NCBI GenBank assembly: GCA_036250225.1
Contig: JAPZLL010000070.1
Coordinates: 56,293-120,292, forward strand
Source: Cercophora sp. LCS_1
Taxonomy: Eukaryota > Ascomycota > Sordariomycetes > Sordariales > Lasiosphaeriaceae
Reading direction: 5' to 3'
Length of the DNA: 64,000 nt
A program made the translations under genes and the position numbers. Below the pieces are notes generated by a model. It made no database searches, was not told the origin of the DNA, and was given only the letters and a program-made list of their open reading frames with translations. Positions 23,145 through 34,666 of this stretch are shown piece by piece. Numbering within the stretch: position 1 is the first letter of the stretch; the number at the start of each line of letters is the position of its first letter.

Positions 23145-23644
23145 CTTGGTTTCTGCCTGTGATGACAGCGAGAACGGAATGCCTGATTGAAAGCTTGTGG
23201 CAAGACAAGAGGTTGGGAAGAGAGGTTGAGCTCGGAGCCACCCCTGTTGGTGTTGGCGACTGCAAGCCGCGTGCAAGAAGAGGCATTGCTCGAACCCGTA
23301 TCCTTGGGGTGATGAGGGGGGACTTACTCTGCATTTGCATGCGAGCTGAGGTCGCGGGATTGGATGCTCGCCAATTTGGGGCAATGAGAATGCCTCAATC
23401 CCGCCATGCATTTCGTGGCTGCCACACAGCATGGGGGTGGTGTTGCGACCCTTGCGACACAGTGCGACAGGCGGGAGCCTGATGGCCATTGAAATCACGT
23501 CAGAGCTCTGCCCTTCAAAAGTGAGGTCTTGTCCTGTTTTTTCAGATGCATACCTAGCATTGCCAGTTTCTTGCATATTTCCGATGCTGGCACCCACGAG
23601 GCGCTCCCTGGTTTTGGACTCTGCTTGACGTCGTTGCGCACAAG
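23145..23644. other. Intergenic region 5' of the Hsp70-like gene
   Basis: About 500 bases, presumably the divergent promoter region of the Hsp70-like gene. No feature was recognised. Confidence 0.35.
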
Positions 23645-24064
23645 ATGGCGGAGATTTCCACCTTCACTGTCTTCGCGGTTGTCACAGGCGGAGAGCAGAC
23701 TGCCTCAACAAACTACACTCTTGCTGCAGCTGTGACGGCATTCAAGCCGCCAAACATCATCTTGGGCGCCATCAAGAATGTAGTCAATCCGCCACCTACA
23801 GCAACCGACCAGTTCATCGGCCAGGCAGTTAATTCCACCGTTCCTTTGGCCAACGTCGACCAGGCGACTAGCCCGTAGCCTACGACCACGCCCACATCAA
23901 CGGGTTCTCCCCCTCTAAACGGGACGTTCGAAGAACGCGGGTCCTCGAATGGAACCCAACCAGTCTCGACTCCCGGACTCGCTAGTGGGGCTGTCGCTGG
24001 AGCTGCCATCGGCTGCCTCACCGCAGGCGCCCTCCTCGCGCTGGTAGTCCTCTTTTTCTTGTAA
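23645..24064 (+). pseudogene. Broken tail of a single-pass membrane protein
   Basis: An ATG frame of 77 codons ends at a TAG (23876-23878). In the same frame the sequence continues as a Pro/Thr/Ser-rich linker (PTTTPTSTGSPP, GSSNGTQPVSTPG) and then a transmembrane helix, GAVAGAAIGCLTAGALLALV, ending at 24064. A linker followed by GxxAGxAIG and a hydrophobic helix is typical of fungal cell-surface proteins with extracellular modules. The stop before the linker, and the missing basic cytoplasmic tail, suggest a relic. The extracellular domain is not recognised. Confidence 0.5.
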
Positions 24065-24332
24065 TGTGCGACGAATCTGGGCACACGAAGTTTCCATTTT
24101 CGTACCTCGCGTGCGTGGCGTTGCTCGCCCGCTTTTTGGACTATTTAGAGTTCGGACGCACGGGCCACGTGAACTGAGAATAGACCACATTTGAACTTCA
24201 CATCCAAAAAATCTCTTCTTCCACAAAACAATCCCAAACTTCAATTCCTCAATCGCTGGGAATCTATCCTTCAGCATTATACGCCCAATCGACAAAATCC
24301 CGCCCCGCGAAGGGAAAACCTGCAGCATCACA

Positions 24333-25701
24333 ATGTCGTCGTCGGCAGCCGGACCAAGCGGCAGCGGCCCGGCAGCGATTCCCAAGCGAACGTCGAGCAA
24401 ACGAACGAGGAACGATCTTGAGAAAGAGTATCATCATCTGGGCGTTAAGCTCGAGGAAGCCAAAAAGAAAGTCCGACCGTCGACCAGCTTTGACGCTCAA
24501 TATTGGACATCAGCTGCAGCTGTATGTGAGGCATCGGCCGCGCATCTCCATGCCGAGACCAAGCTCGCGGTCCGAGACTGGATAGACAAGGGGGAAGAAC
24601 CTGCAGCGTCGTGGTGGGCGACCAACGAGGCACGCCGCATCATCGAGCAAATTAAAGCGGCCACATTGGAAAAGGCGCTGTACACAAGACAAGCCGAGAG
24701 GATTCACCAAGGCGGTCCGGTTCGACGAGCTTTTCAAGCTATGTTTACAACCAGCCAGCTGGGAATCTGTGCCGAGAAGGTGGGCACGGGCCCGCGCAAG
24801 AGATCAGAGCAAGCGAGGTTCAAGGACGATCTGATCCAGTTCTATGGTGCGGCAACGGTACGGCCCAGCGGACCGAAGGTCATTATATCTGTCCATGATA
24901 CTGCTACTGGCTGTGAGCTCCTTAAGTCGCAGGTTACTGCTGCGCATTTGTTTCCCTATAAGCTTGGTCCGGATATTTTGGTTTCGCTCTTTGGTGAAGA
25001 CGTTGAAGGGGAGTTGATGACGGTATGTATTACTCGGCCCTCTTATACATCACATACTAATATTTCATTATCAACTCCAGGCACGAAATGGTCTGCTACT
25101 TCAATCTGACGTAGAGTCAGCTCTTGATGACGGTGCTATCGCCATTGTCCCCGACCTACCCGATGATCCAACAACCGAACAAGTAGCGATATGGGAACGA
25201 GACGAGCCGAAGAACTACCGATGGCGTATTATTGACGAGGATGCACTGTCGCTGGAGACGATGGTCGCACTCAAGACCCAAGGAGCATCCGATGACATGA
25301 CCATTCGCGATTTAGATGGTCGGAGACTGTCATTTAAAAACGATAACCGTCCACGAGCAAGATACCTGTACTTCCTCTTCGTTGTTGCCCAACTAAAATT
25401 GGCATGGCGACACGAATACCGGACTGATCCCACCAAAAAGCTGAAGCCGCAGCTGGGAAAGGGGTTCTGGGCAACGCGAGGAAGATATCTCAATCGGGCG
25501 CTTCTTCTCGCGCTCGCGGAAGAAATCGGCCATGACACATCATTCCCTGAGAATATCCCACCTCTGCCCGGAACCGATCGCGATACTCAACCCCAAGGAG
25601 GTGAGGAGGATACCGGTGATGCTGGACTTATCGCTATTTCGAAGATCATTGCAGCTCAGAGACGAGGGGACGAAGAAGAGGAGGAGGAAGAAGAAGAGTG
25701 A
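24333..25701 (+). CDS. HNH-endonuclease-domain protein (HNH_2 type)
   Basis: Two exons, 24333-25022 and 25081-25701, with a 58-nt intron; 436 aa. Residues 1-130 form a basic then helical region (LEKEYHHLGVKLEEAKKKV). The centre has DTATGCELLKSQVTAAHLFP, then LFGEDVEGELMTARNGLLL and ESALDDGAIAIVPD, which is the fungal HNH_2 layout: Cys, a His in AAHxFP, Asn-Gly-Leu-Leu-Leu, and a later Asp in place of the last His. After it comes FKNDNRPRARYLYFLFVVAQ, common in this family. The C-terminus is a run of glutamates. The family is widespread in fungi and its nuclease activity is untested. The missing last His may impair catalysis. Confidence 0.82.
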
Positions 25702-25769
25702 CGGGGGTGATGATGCTATGAGCGTTGTGTTTATGTAAATTAATTGCCAGATTTTACCAGTATGCTAAA

Positions 25770-25833
25770 TACCATCCCAATTTTAGTACCAAGATACCAC
25801 GTCCCATCCTAGTTTTGGTACCAGGATACTACG
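25770..25833. repeat. Imperfect tandem repeat, two 32-bp units
   Basis: Units 25770-25801 and 25802-25833 match at about 26 of 32 positions; five of the six differences are transitions. They lie in AT-rich DNA just after the HNH gene and may act in its 3' region or be a decayed repeat. Confidence 0.6.
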
Positions 25834-26041
25834 TACTATCTTAACAATTAGGCTCTACCTACGACTCTTCCTCTAACTGCCCGATGCGCGTGCTGCCTCA
25901 GTCCCCCCGCTTCCCATGCCGGTCATCCCGCTTCCGTCTTCCCGCGTTGTCTCCACTGATGACTCTTCACCACCTCACCTTCGACGGACAACACGCTGCG
26001 AATGCCAGAACTGAAGCACTGGATCGCCTCAAGCTTGCACC

Positions 26042-27958
26042 ATGAAAGCGGCCGGCGCACATGGCTTGCTCGGGACGGCGTATCAGGTGTTGATCTCGGA
26101 GATCAAACTCGATCAAGTCCCCGATGACGTTCGGCGCTGCATCGAACTGGTCCGCACCTGCCACCACGACCTCGAAGATCCAATCAAGGTGCGCAACGAG
26201 TCGCTACCGATTATTGAGTTTAAGCCTACCATCCTTGAGCGTGTCAATACCATCACCGACAATACGCACCGAGACTTACTGGAGGTGGCCCGTCTCGTCG
26301 AAAAGCCGCGGCCTGAGGCGCGCGACGGAAGCTCTCCTCTTGGTAGACCGGAGTGGCTGTTCATCGGCCAGTACGGGTTTACCAACCACGAGCCTCTCGT
26401 CGCAAGGCAACATGCATCGGTTATTACTGAGCTGAACTTTTTGAGGCAACTGGTACTGCTCGCGCCTTCGATTCGACCGGGACCGGCGTGCACAGCAGAT
26501 GGCGGGGAAGGAAATGAGGGAGGTAAAAAGAGCATTGTGGCCTGGGATAACGTCGCTCTGCTCGACGAGATGCTGGGTGGCAACAAGGCCTACACGGTGA
26601 GCGCGCTTGGCCTAATCTAGCATCAAGATTCTGATATCGTCGACGCCAAAGTGGGCAGTGGTAGGCCAACAGGCTTCGCCAGTCCGTCGTTTGGTGAGCC
26701 ACCGCCACCGTACCAAGCTAAACCGTTAACATTCCCTCTCTCGACGACCAAAATGACACACCTGCTTGTATACAATGCGGCGCTCTCACAAGAAAGCCAC
26801 TGCAGTGTGGATGCAGTTCAGGCAGATCAAGCAACAGAGGCAGCAAAACAGCACATAAGCTTTGATGGCGATGGAGTTGCCCTTTCGTTTGGTGATGTAA
26901 AATCCTCGATCGGGTCGACTACGTCTCAGCAAGCGCCAAAGAGACCTACACCGCCGGGGCCAGATCCTGGTTTCGGCACGGCACAACTATCCCGAAAAAC
27001 AGCTGTCTCGGATCCCGTCGAGAATCCCAACATGTTGCTTCGGCATCAAGCCTTAAACAGTATGAGCAGCCAGCACACTTTGAGGTCAAGTGCCTCATCT
27101 ACATCGCTGTTAGCTGGGCCAGGACGCAAGTTCTACCTTGGTCCCAACGCCCCGAGAGCGTCGCTTCGAGCAAGGCAACCGCTTCGCCAAACTGTGATTC
27201 CTATGGAGCAAACTTCACGACACTCAGAACAGTTTGACCTCTCTTCAACTCGTGCCACTCCAGAGCAGCAGCACAACAGAGCGCAGTCGGCGTACGCCAC
27301 ACTACCCTCAAGTCTCATGCCACCGAATTCGGATTTAGGAGGCGCAACTCCGCTTTCTACGATACCACAGGACCTTATCCACCGCTATGACATATACGAA
27401 GCCCCCATGTCTGAGCCTAGACAACGAGGGTTTTCCACTGGCGATAGATTCGGACCACCACCCCACACTACCCCATGGACATCAAGGCGGCCTGCTGAGC
27501 CTCTATTTCCGCCCGATGACGTCCCTTTCACCGTTACACCGCCAGCACCACCACCCAAGACACATCTCATGTACCCGCAACAGCAATCGGTCCCCATAAA
27601 CACTTCATTCTCCACGTTGCAAGCCCAATATCCCATGCATCCCCCGCGTTCCCTCAGTGACCACTATCGACAGGAGCCGAGGCCTGTTTCGGCCATGTCT
27701 CATGTTGAGTCGCTTCAGGGCCATGCAAGCGATGTTTGCGGACAGACTTTCAGGCGCGATCCATCCGGCCAGCATGAGCCGGCAGTTTCAGTATTTGCTC
27801 CTCTTGGGGAACATTGGCAGCCAGAGCGCCCTCCCGAAGGATCGCGCGTGGGGAGGCAACTGGGACTTGATGGCAGTGGAAAGAGTGACAACCCGAGAGT
27901 TGAGTTTCATGAGCTGGCAACAGCTGTGTTTCCGAAGGACGCAGTCGAGATGGGATAA
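26042..27958 (+). CDS. Two-part fungal protein: conserved helical N-domain plus proline/serine-rich tail
   Basis: Exon 1 starts at ATG 26042. Its first 170 residues are helical: GTAYQVLISEIKLDQVPDDV, IELVRTCHHDLEDPIKVRNE, ILERVNTITDNTHRDLLEVA, RPEWLFIGQYGF and HASVITELNFLRQLVLLAP, a pattern I know from an uncharacterised family of large fungal proteins. Exon 2 runs to TAA at 27958 and is disordered, rich in Pro, Ser and Gln, with PPPPYQAKP and a PPAPPPK stretch. The junction is unsettled. A GTGAGC donor at 26597 with AG at 26620 keeps phase but gives only 24 nt; a weaker GTGGCA donor at 26577 with AG at 26627 gives 51 nt and also keeps phase. About 620-630 aa. Role unknown, perhaps scaffold or signalling. 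Confidence 0.72.
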
Positions 27959-28433
27959 CAGCAATTAGCGGAATTGTTCCGCACATTCCCACGCCTCTTG
28001 ACAACATAGTCAACGTAGCCAACGCTGCGGCCTCCCAAGCGGTAGGCGACGGCGCAGGCGTGCTCGTTGTCGCGGTGGTAGGGAATAGCTCTGCGCGGGT
28101 GCGAGTGGTGGTAATACCGTATAACGATGCGCTATAGGATGCAAGGTACGAGGAAAGCCATTCGGGACCGCCAGTTTCGATCCGTTTCGACTTGGTCATG
28201 ATGCAATAGGATTGCATCTCGTTAAAGGGTGTGCAGTCTAGCCCGACGGAGGGGTTCCAGGCGCGGAATTCGGAGATGGGGATGTTCCAGTAAGCCAGCA
28301 GCTCGGTGCAGGGCGTGTCGATCTTGTTGTGCCATTCTATGCAGTCTGGGGCCGTTGCTGGGTCAAACTGGAGTGTTGGGGTGCCGGTTGCTGCTGCGAG
28401 GGGCGTTAGGAAGAGGGGGGTTAGGCGTTTCAT
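27750..28433 (-). CDS. Secreted LysM-domain protein
   Basis: Single frame of 227 codons from ATG (complement of 28431-28433). The N-terminus MKRLTPLFLTPLAAATGTP is a signal peptide. Residues about 29-75 read DCIEWHNKIDTPC, ELLAYWNIPISEFRAWNPSV and LDCTPFNEMQSYCIM. This is a fungal LysM module: Cys, Trp-His, Thr-Pro-Cys, helix with Tyr-x-Ile, F-x-x-WNP and a closing Cys-Tyr-Cys pair. A Ser/Thr/Pro linker follows. Such proteins bind chitin oligomers and often act as effectors. From about residue 140 the frame lies antisense to the end of the preceding gene and looks non-conserved, so the true 3' end may be shortened or rearranged. Confidence 0.7.
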   Translation of the reverse strand: MKRLTPLFLTPLAAATGTPTLQFDPATAPDCIEWHNKIDTPCTELLAYWNIPISEFRAWNPSVGLDCTPFNEMQSYCIMTKSKRIETGGPEWLSSYLASYSASLYGITTTRTRAELFPTTATTSTPAPSPTAWEAAALATLTMLSRGVGMCGTIPLIAVIPSRLRPSETQLLPAHETQLSGCHSFHCHQVPVASPRAILREGALAANVPQEEQILKLPAHAGRMDRA

Positions 28434-28981
28434 TTTTGTTGGTGAGATGGTGTTGTGTGAGGTGAGGATGCTTGCGAATGTGGTTGTGAGAGCGGCGGGA
28501 TAGGAAGTCCTGGTGCCGAGATGAGGAGAGAACGACAATCTGCCCCTGGGAAGCTAAAAGGAGAACTAAACAATGGACCCGCTTAGTGATGTGACGTTGA
28601 GAATGTGACTCCGCGGTTTTGGCGTGGGCATCTGCAGTGATGCACCACGACGTTTCAGGGGTGGTGAGATGCACATGGTCGATACTGCTTGGGGAGTTCA
28701 CCATCGACTTATATGATTTCTTGAGTGCTACCGTGATACAAGATCCAAAATACGAAGCGTTGCGCCTCAGAACCCCCGCCAAATCTGAAGGTGTGGAGAC
28801 TCTCATTTCCTTGGAAATCCAACCACGCGCGAAGGAGCGGGACCCTGTCATACGAACCCGAACTCGATACTACCGGCGTGTGAATCATATATGCCAAAAT
28901 TTCGGATTTGAACGTCGCATTGCATCCTTATCTCTCTGTGGACCAATTTACACCGAACGGCACAACGTACATTCCCACCAC

Positions 28982-29767
28982 ATGGATAAAACAAACACCA
29001 TAGCAGGAAGCACCATGTCCGAAACCACCGTTGCAGAAACCCCCATGTCAGAAGCCACCACGGCGGAAATCACAATCCCCGAAAACACCACATCCGACTC
29101 AATTCCAGCCCAAGAATTCCAACTCTTCCCCCACCTCCCCCTTGAACTCCAACGGCACATCTGGTCCCAAACTGTGACTCCCCGCACCGTCTCCATCATC
29201 AGCTCCCACAACCACTACAAGCTCTACTCGTCCACCCCCGTCCCAGCCCCCCTCCAAACCTGCCGCGAAGCCCGAAACATGAGCCTTTACACCCGCGCCT
29301 TCACCGAGCTAGACCGCTGCACCTCCGACTACATCTACGTCAACTTCGACATCGATACAATCCACGTCGAGCCCGAATGCTTCGAGCCCTTCAAGCCCGT
29401 CGCGCACCGAATCCGACGAATGAAGATCGAGGTCGAGAACCACGACGAGTGGTGGTGTCGTTTTCAAGCGCAGCGGATGCGGATTTTCACAAACATTGAG
29501 GAGATGTTCGTCGTTGCGGCGGATGGGTTGGGTTACGGGCACTGGATTACCGCGTTGATCGATCACGATTGGCCGTGTGAGCACGATAAGATTTGGTGGA
29601 TTATCCCAGAGTGGAGTAATGCGGTGTGGAAGGCTGTTGACGTGGTAAAGGCGTTGGATGAGCAGGCTACGGGGAGCTGCAAGGGGACGGGGTATAATAG
29701 GTATTTGGGTGATGAGGAGTTTGAGGAGATCGAGGAGTGGGAGGAGGGAAGTGATGATAACGTATGA
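28982..29767 (+). CDS. 2EXR-domain protein
   Basis: Single exon, 261 aa, from the ATG of MDKTNTIAG; the frame is open 360 bases further upstream but that part lacks conserved character. After a Thr/Glu-rich lead (SETTVAETPMSEATTAE) comes the 2EXR core: FQLFPHLPLELQRHIWSQTV, PRTVSIISS, PAPLQTCREARNMSL, then DYIYVNFDIDTIHVE. The tail is acidic (EEFEEIEEWEEGSDD). 2EXR proteins are abundant in filamentous ascomycetes and their molecular role is unknown. The gene is divergent from the LysM gene, with about 550 bases between their starts. Confidence 0.86.
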   Translation: MDKTNTIAGSTMSETTVAETPMSEATTAEITIPENTTSDSIPAQEFQLFPHLPLELQRHIWSQTVTPRTVSIISSHNHYKLYSSTPVPAPLQTCREARNMSLYTRAFTELDRCTSDYIYVNFDIDTIHVEPECFEPFKPVAHRIRRMKIEVENHDEWWCRFQAQRMRIFTNIEEMFVVAADGLGYGHWITALIDHDWPCEHDKIWWIIPEWSNAVWKAVDVVKALDEQATGSCKGTGYNRYLGDEEFEEIEEWEEGSDDNV

Positions 29768-29793
29768 GACCAGACTAGATTGATGAAAGAGAA

Positions 29794-32700
29794 CTAAACG
29801 GCAAATCCTAATCCAACGCCTAAATCATACCGACCTGCCGCGTACTCCTGCTCCCAGGGACTAACTGGACTGAGTGGACTTAATGGACTGGCGAATGGAC
29901 TCCTTGACTCCTTCCCGACACTTCTCGGTGATCCTCCTTTCTTGGAGCTGTTGTCTGCTCCTTTCCCGGGGCTCTTTGGGCTCTTTGGGCTCTTTGGACT
30001 TTCCCCTCCTTTTGCTGAACCTTTCGGGCTTTTGGGACTCTTGGGACTCTTCACGGTCCCGTTTCCAGGACTTCGAACCGGAATCATGCTTCCCTTCTTG
30101 ACAGGTGCCTTAACCGGGCTTTTCACCTGCCCCTTGTCCGTCTTGACCGGACTCTTGTTGACGCCCTTCTTCCTTGGCACGGGCAGCTTGACGACGGGCG
30201 GGAGTCGAAACTCCCCGCCGCCAACCACAATCTCCCCTCTGCCCTCCCAGAACACCCTCTCCTCGGCCAAGGCCTTCTCCAAAGTACCCGGTGTCCGTGG
30301 CGTCGCCGGGGCAATAGGTGTGACCGGAGACATGACGCCATTTTCCTTGTGCCGTCCCATCAACGCAACCATCCTCTCCAGCTTGCGGAAGACGCGCTCC
30401 AGCCTGAATCTCGCGCCAAAGACGGGGCTCAGCAATCCACATGTCGCCGAGCCGCCGTCGTGTTTGGAGATGATAATCCTAGGATCCGCTGTTCCGAGGA
30501 GGGAAGTCCACCGTCTCCATAGCCGGGCACGATTTGCGGACAGAGCGAGGAGAATTTCATGCTGCGGGAGGAAATAGCGGAAGAAGCGTGGAGAGAGCAA
30601 GTGGAAGAGGAGATTATCAACGGCGTATTGAAGAAAAGGATAGCTCGACATTATTAGGTTCCGTTGATCAAACACGTTTTGTTGCTGGCGGTGGGCGGAT
30701 ACCGGGCCGAGTTTTTCGTGGATGCTGTTACGCCGACTAGAATTTCCAGTGAGGTGTTCGAAGTCGCGCATGTTGAGGTATGTCAAGCACGCACGCAGGA
30801 GAGAATAATGTGACACGTCGATATAGTCGGCCGTGGTGAGGGTTGGTGAGACGCCTGGAAAGTCTTCTGCAAGACACGGAAAGCCGCGGCCAGAGAGGAA
30901 AAAGGTGCGCACCGAGCTGTGGATTGGCTGGACGCGCTGGAGACCGAGGGGTTCGTTGATGACCGGTTGACTGATGTCGGACTTGAGTTCTAGGAGGCCG
31001 ATAGAACGGGCGCGCAGCCAACGGTGAAACTGGTAAGGCGTGTCCGAGGTGATTTCCGAGTTGCGGAGCTGGCGGATTTCTCGCATCGATAGGGGCATGC
31101 CGACGTGGAGGGCCATGAAGGGACCAAACTGTTCGTACGAGGTGAAAAGATTGGACTCGGTGAGACGAATGGCAATGAAGAGGTCATTGAGCCGCATTGG
31201 TTCGGCTGCGAGGATGACCCATTGGAAGAGAGTCATGGATTCGGCCTTTTCCTTTTCGTTAAGAGTTGCGAGCATCCATTCGTAGAGGCCATGTAGATCA
31301 CCCGGAACTTCCTCGAGGGTGTACTCAATGAGATCGTGGGATGCCCCCTCGGTAATGGCGGCGTTCATAATGTTGACCACAATCTCAGCCCAGAGAAACA
31401 CACCAGCCGCCTTTTGTCCAATGGTCATGACGATGCTGTTTCTCTCCTCCCATTCGGCCACGAGGTTGAGATTGACATAGCGAAGGATGTCGTCTGTGTT
31501 GCGAAGATGCATGATTATGTTGATGGCGCTCTCCTCCTCTAGCTGAGGATAGTATGCACTTGTGACGCAGATGCTAAAGTCGGAGTTGCGTGCGAGTTGG
31601 GACAGTCGACAGACAAGCTCCTCAACATAGGCTGGACTGGCATCATCCGCAATGTCGACGAAAATGAACGTCCTTCGGACCGGTGTCTGGATCCTCTGGT
31701 CGATATAGTCGTCAGCAAAGAACGACGCAACGAGTGCGTCATCAAACGTGTTTGGGTCGTTGCGGGGTTGGTTGTAGAGCGTTAGGAGGGCTCGCCGAAG
31801 ATTAGGGTCTTGCATGAAGAGTTGTGCCAGCAGACTGCGATACACATTTGCTGGGTTGACCTCGTGTTGCTGCCGAGATGTTCCCGGAAAAAAGGTACTA
31901 TTCGTGTCATATCCCTCGGCAGTCGTCCAGATGAAGGTGCTTCCCGCCGGGCCCCATTGCCGCTCCAGCCTCCGTCGAAGCGACCGCAGTAAGATGGTCT
32001 TACCACAGCCCGAGTCTCCTTTAATCCACAGAATCTTGTTCTTGTTGCTGTCGCTGCGATGGTGCCATGACTGAAACTCATGGAGATCATAGAGCCATAG
32101 GCACGTGCCGGGATATGAAGTGGCGGGGTGTGTCTCGGAAAGTGTAAAATGGGGTCTGACGAGAGCGGCGAGGCATTGGGTTTCCTTACTGTTGAGGACG
32201 TGTCTGCGGTCTTCCTCGCTGCTAACGAACCGCGCGATGGTGCTCGCCAGGGCCCGATATCCTGGATCGTCTGAGGACCCAAACTTGCACAGGTCCCCGT
32301 GAAGGGCGCTAATCGTCTCGGCGCTTTCGCGGGGATCACCGATAAAGCTGGCAAGGCGGCGTATTGTCTGCTCATGTCAGAACGGAGTGATGCAAAGCAA
32401 ACACCGGCACACTTACTGCCTCGGCCCGTAGATCCAAAAACCTATAGCTGGGGATGATGGACTCCTGGAATGTCTTCACTCTAAAGTTGTAGTCGTTCCA
32501 TATCCTGACAAATGACTGTCTCCCCAACTCGGCATCGAGACTGCTGGCCCCGCTGAGATGCTGCAAGACGAGGTCGTGCGAATCGACGCGAAAAGTAACA
32601 GCGGCCATGCTTTTGATGGCATCGGCAAGAGTCGAATGCTCCGTGGCACGATGTGGGGAACCGAGGAACACCACCGCTGAGGTAGAAAGAAGGACTTCCT

Positions 32701-33467
32701 TGAGAGGCCCATCTCGCTCCATCTCTGACAACCGCAAGGCCTGGCTAGGTTAGACAACATTACACGGTGGTGCTTAGACAAGGATGGTACCTCTTTGACC
32801 ACAATGCCGCCGGTGGAGTGAGCAACAAAGACGATCGGCCTAGCAGACGCGCCGAGTGCTGTTCGGGCAGCGGCAAGCTCCTGAAGCAACTCCCCGGCGT
32901 GGGCAAAGATGTCATTTTGAAGTCGCAAAGGCTTCTTGTCCACGACCAAGGTGTGGTAGCCCCATGTGAACACCCTCGCTGTCGGACATGTCGCGGGAAG
33001 CAAGTCAAGAGGCCAGTAGACGTCGGGTCTGGGTGGTAGCGCTTGTTCCTTCTCTGCGGAGTCGAGGAAGTCGGGCAGCTTCAACCTCGACGAAGACTTG
33101 AGGGAGTTCTTTCTCATCAGACTCCTGGCTTTGCTGGTAGAGTGGTATCCAGAGACAAGCAGGGGTTCGGAATTGGATCGGCGCAGGGGTGCGGTGGGAG
33201 GGTTTTTTCGGAGCTTCTTTCGAAGTGTTGTGAAGTGTATCGTGGAGTTCGGTGTCGCGGGGAGCGGTACGTGACCGGGGCATTTCCACGACCGTATGGG
33301 ATGGCCTCCGATGCCATGAACGAGGACGATGCTGCCAATGCGCGTGTTAGATCGCGACGGAAAGACCCACAGACGCGTGCGTACTCAACTACAGGGTCGG
33401 TAGGTTCTTCAGGCTCATAGAGCAAGGTGAGGCCGACCGACCTAATCGAGTCCTCCTTCGCCTTCAT
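29794..33467 (-). CDS. NLR-like protein: alpha/beta hydrolase + NACHT + SPK-repeat tail
   Basis: Four exons, 33385-33467, 32791-33331, 32417-32740 and 29794-32367, all in phase; 1173 aa. The N-terminus (SIRSVGLTLLYEP, then IVLVHGIGGHPIRSW) begins an alpha/beta hydrolase with elbow VAHSTGGIVVKEAL (Ser near 200) and VVFLGSPHRA. The STAND ATPase follows: Walker A GDSGCGKT at about 433-440 and a Walker B-like FIFVDIADD. Then come AAGVFLWAEIVVNIM and a helical region with the post-NACHT motif IHSSVRTFFLSG. There are no WD, ankyrin or TPR repeats. Instead the last 130 residues are Lys/Ser/Pro-rich, with repeated SPK units (about 1045-1130). The family acts in fungal non-self recognition; the hydrolase-like part is presumed to be the effector domain. 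Confidence 0.9.
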
Positions 33468-34666
33468 TTTGAAGCAACCGAAGCGACATGATCACCTGCG
33501 AGGACGCGTCTATGGTCTGCGGACGAGAACACGGGCGTGTGCACGGATTTGAGGCGCGCGTCTGGGCAAGACACATGTCGGTGGTGTGCCTGTCGGCCGG
33601 ATATCATGCGGAAGCGGGACAGGCAAGGAAAGATATGGCCACGACAGTCAGCAAACGGTCATCTCAGTCTTGGTTCGATCCGCCAACGCATTAGCCTGAC
33701 CCAACGCTAAGCATCAAAGGTCCACTAGCAAGGCTCAGAGCTTCCTGAAACAGCGTTGGTATGACCGTGGCAAGTTTTTGCCTGTTCCTGATGGTGGTCT
33801 GGACACGGCCCGATGGGCTTCAGCCGTGCCGTCCTATTGCCCCTTTTGAACCCCTTTAAAAGCCGTCCACTATAACCGAAGCGGCTGTTTCGCAACGCCG
33901 AGAGGAGGAACACTTCCGTCCTCACCGTGGAAAGACTGCATTGGTGGCGGCCGGGTTTGCGACTAAAACGACGTAAGAGGGAGCCAAGTTGACATGGCCT
34001 GGCGGCCCTGCATCCCAACGCCAGTCCCGCCCAGTCGGGAATGACGAACGGAAACGGACTGTTTGTGTGGACCCAGAAACAAAACGGGAACAGAGGAAAG
34101 CTCGTGTGACAACAGCGCGTCATCAAGTGCGGGGCAATGACAATCAATAGCTGCCAGCGGAGAGGATGAGGGTTCGTGATGGTTGCCGGGAACAGACTTC
34201 TGCTCGTCAAGACATAGGAAATATTGTTGATTGAGGAGGGCGACAGCACCTCACTTAAAAACGACAAGGAAAGGTCCAACCGGGTTTCTCCCTCGGCGCA
34301 CGGACGGCGAAGTGAAGAAAAGAAGCCATATAACGGAGCAGTATTGCATTGACAGTTATTATCTGACCTCCATCAGCTGTCGCACTGCCGTGAGGATGTG
34401 AAAGGTGGTCGAGATTGGGAGATTGACAGATTGGCGAGGGAGGTGTCATGGATGGTCGCAAAATCCCCGACGCCGGACAAGCCCAAAATGCACGATGACT
34501 AAGCGGATCGACCGAGCGCGTCACGGGACTTGGCGTGGCCGTTGAGTTTCGCTTCTCGGCGCTCGGCGGGGTGGCCAAGCAAGAACTGTCGCTGACGTTC
34601 TTCGCAAACCTTCCCTTGAGGGCTCTTTTTTCTCCACCATTTCGCTCATGTAACCACCGGATTGCC
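33468..34666. other. Divergent intergenic region
   Basis: About 1.2 kb between the NLR-like gene (leftward) and the small four-exon gene (rightward). Open frames occur on both strands without recognisable motifs. It probably holds both promoters. Confidence 0.35.

Noticed and set aside
33660..33700. GGTTCGATCC word considered as a tRNA T-arm
   Set aside because: No acceptor stem, anticodon arm or D-arm can be folded around it.
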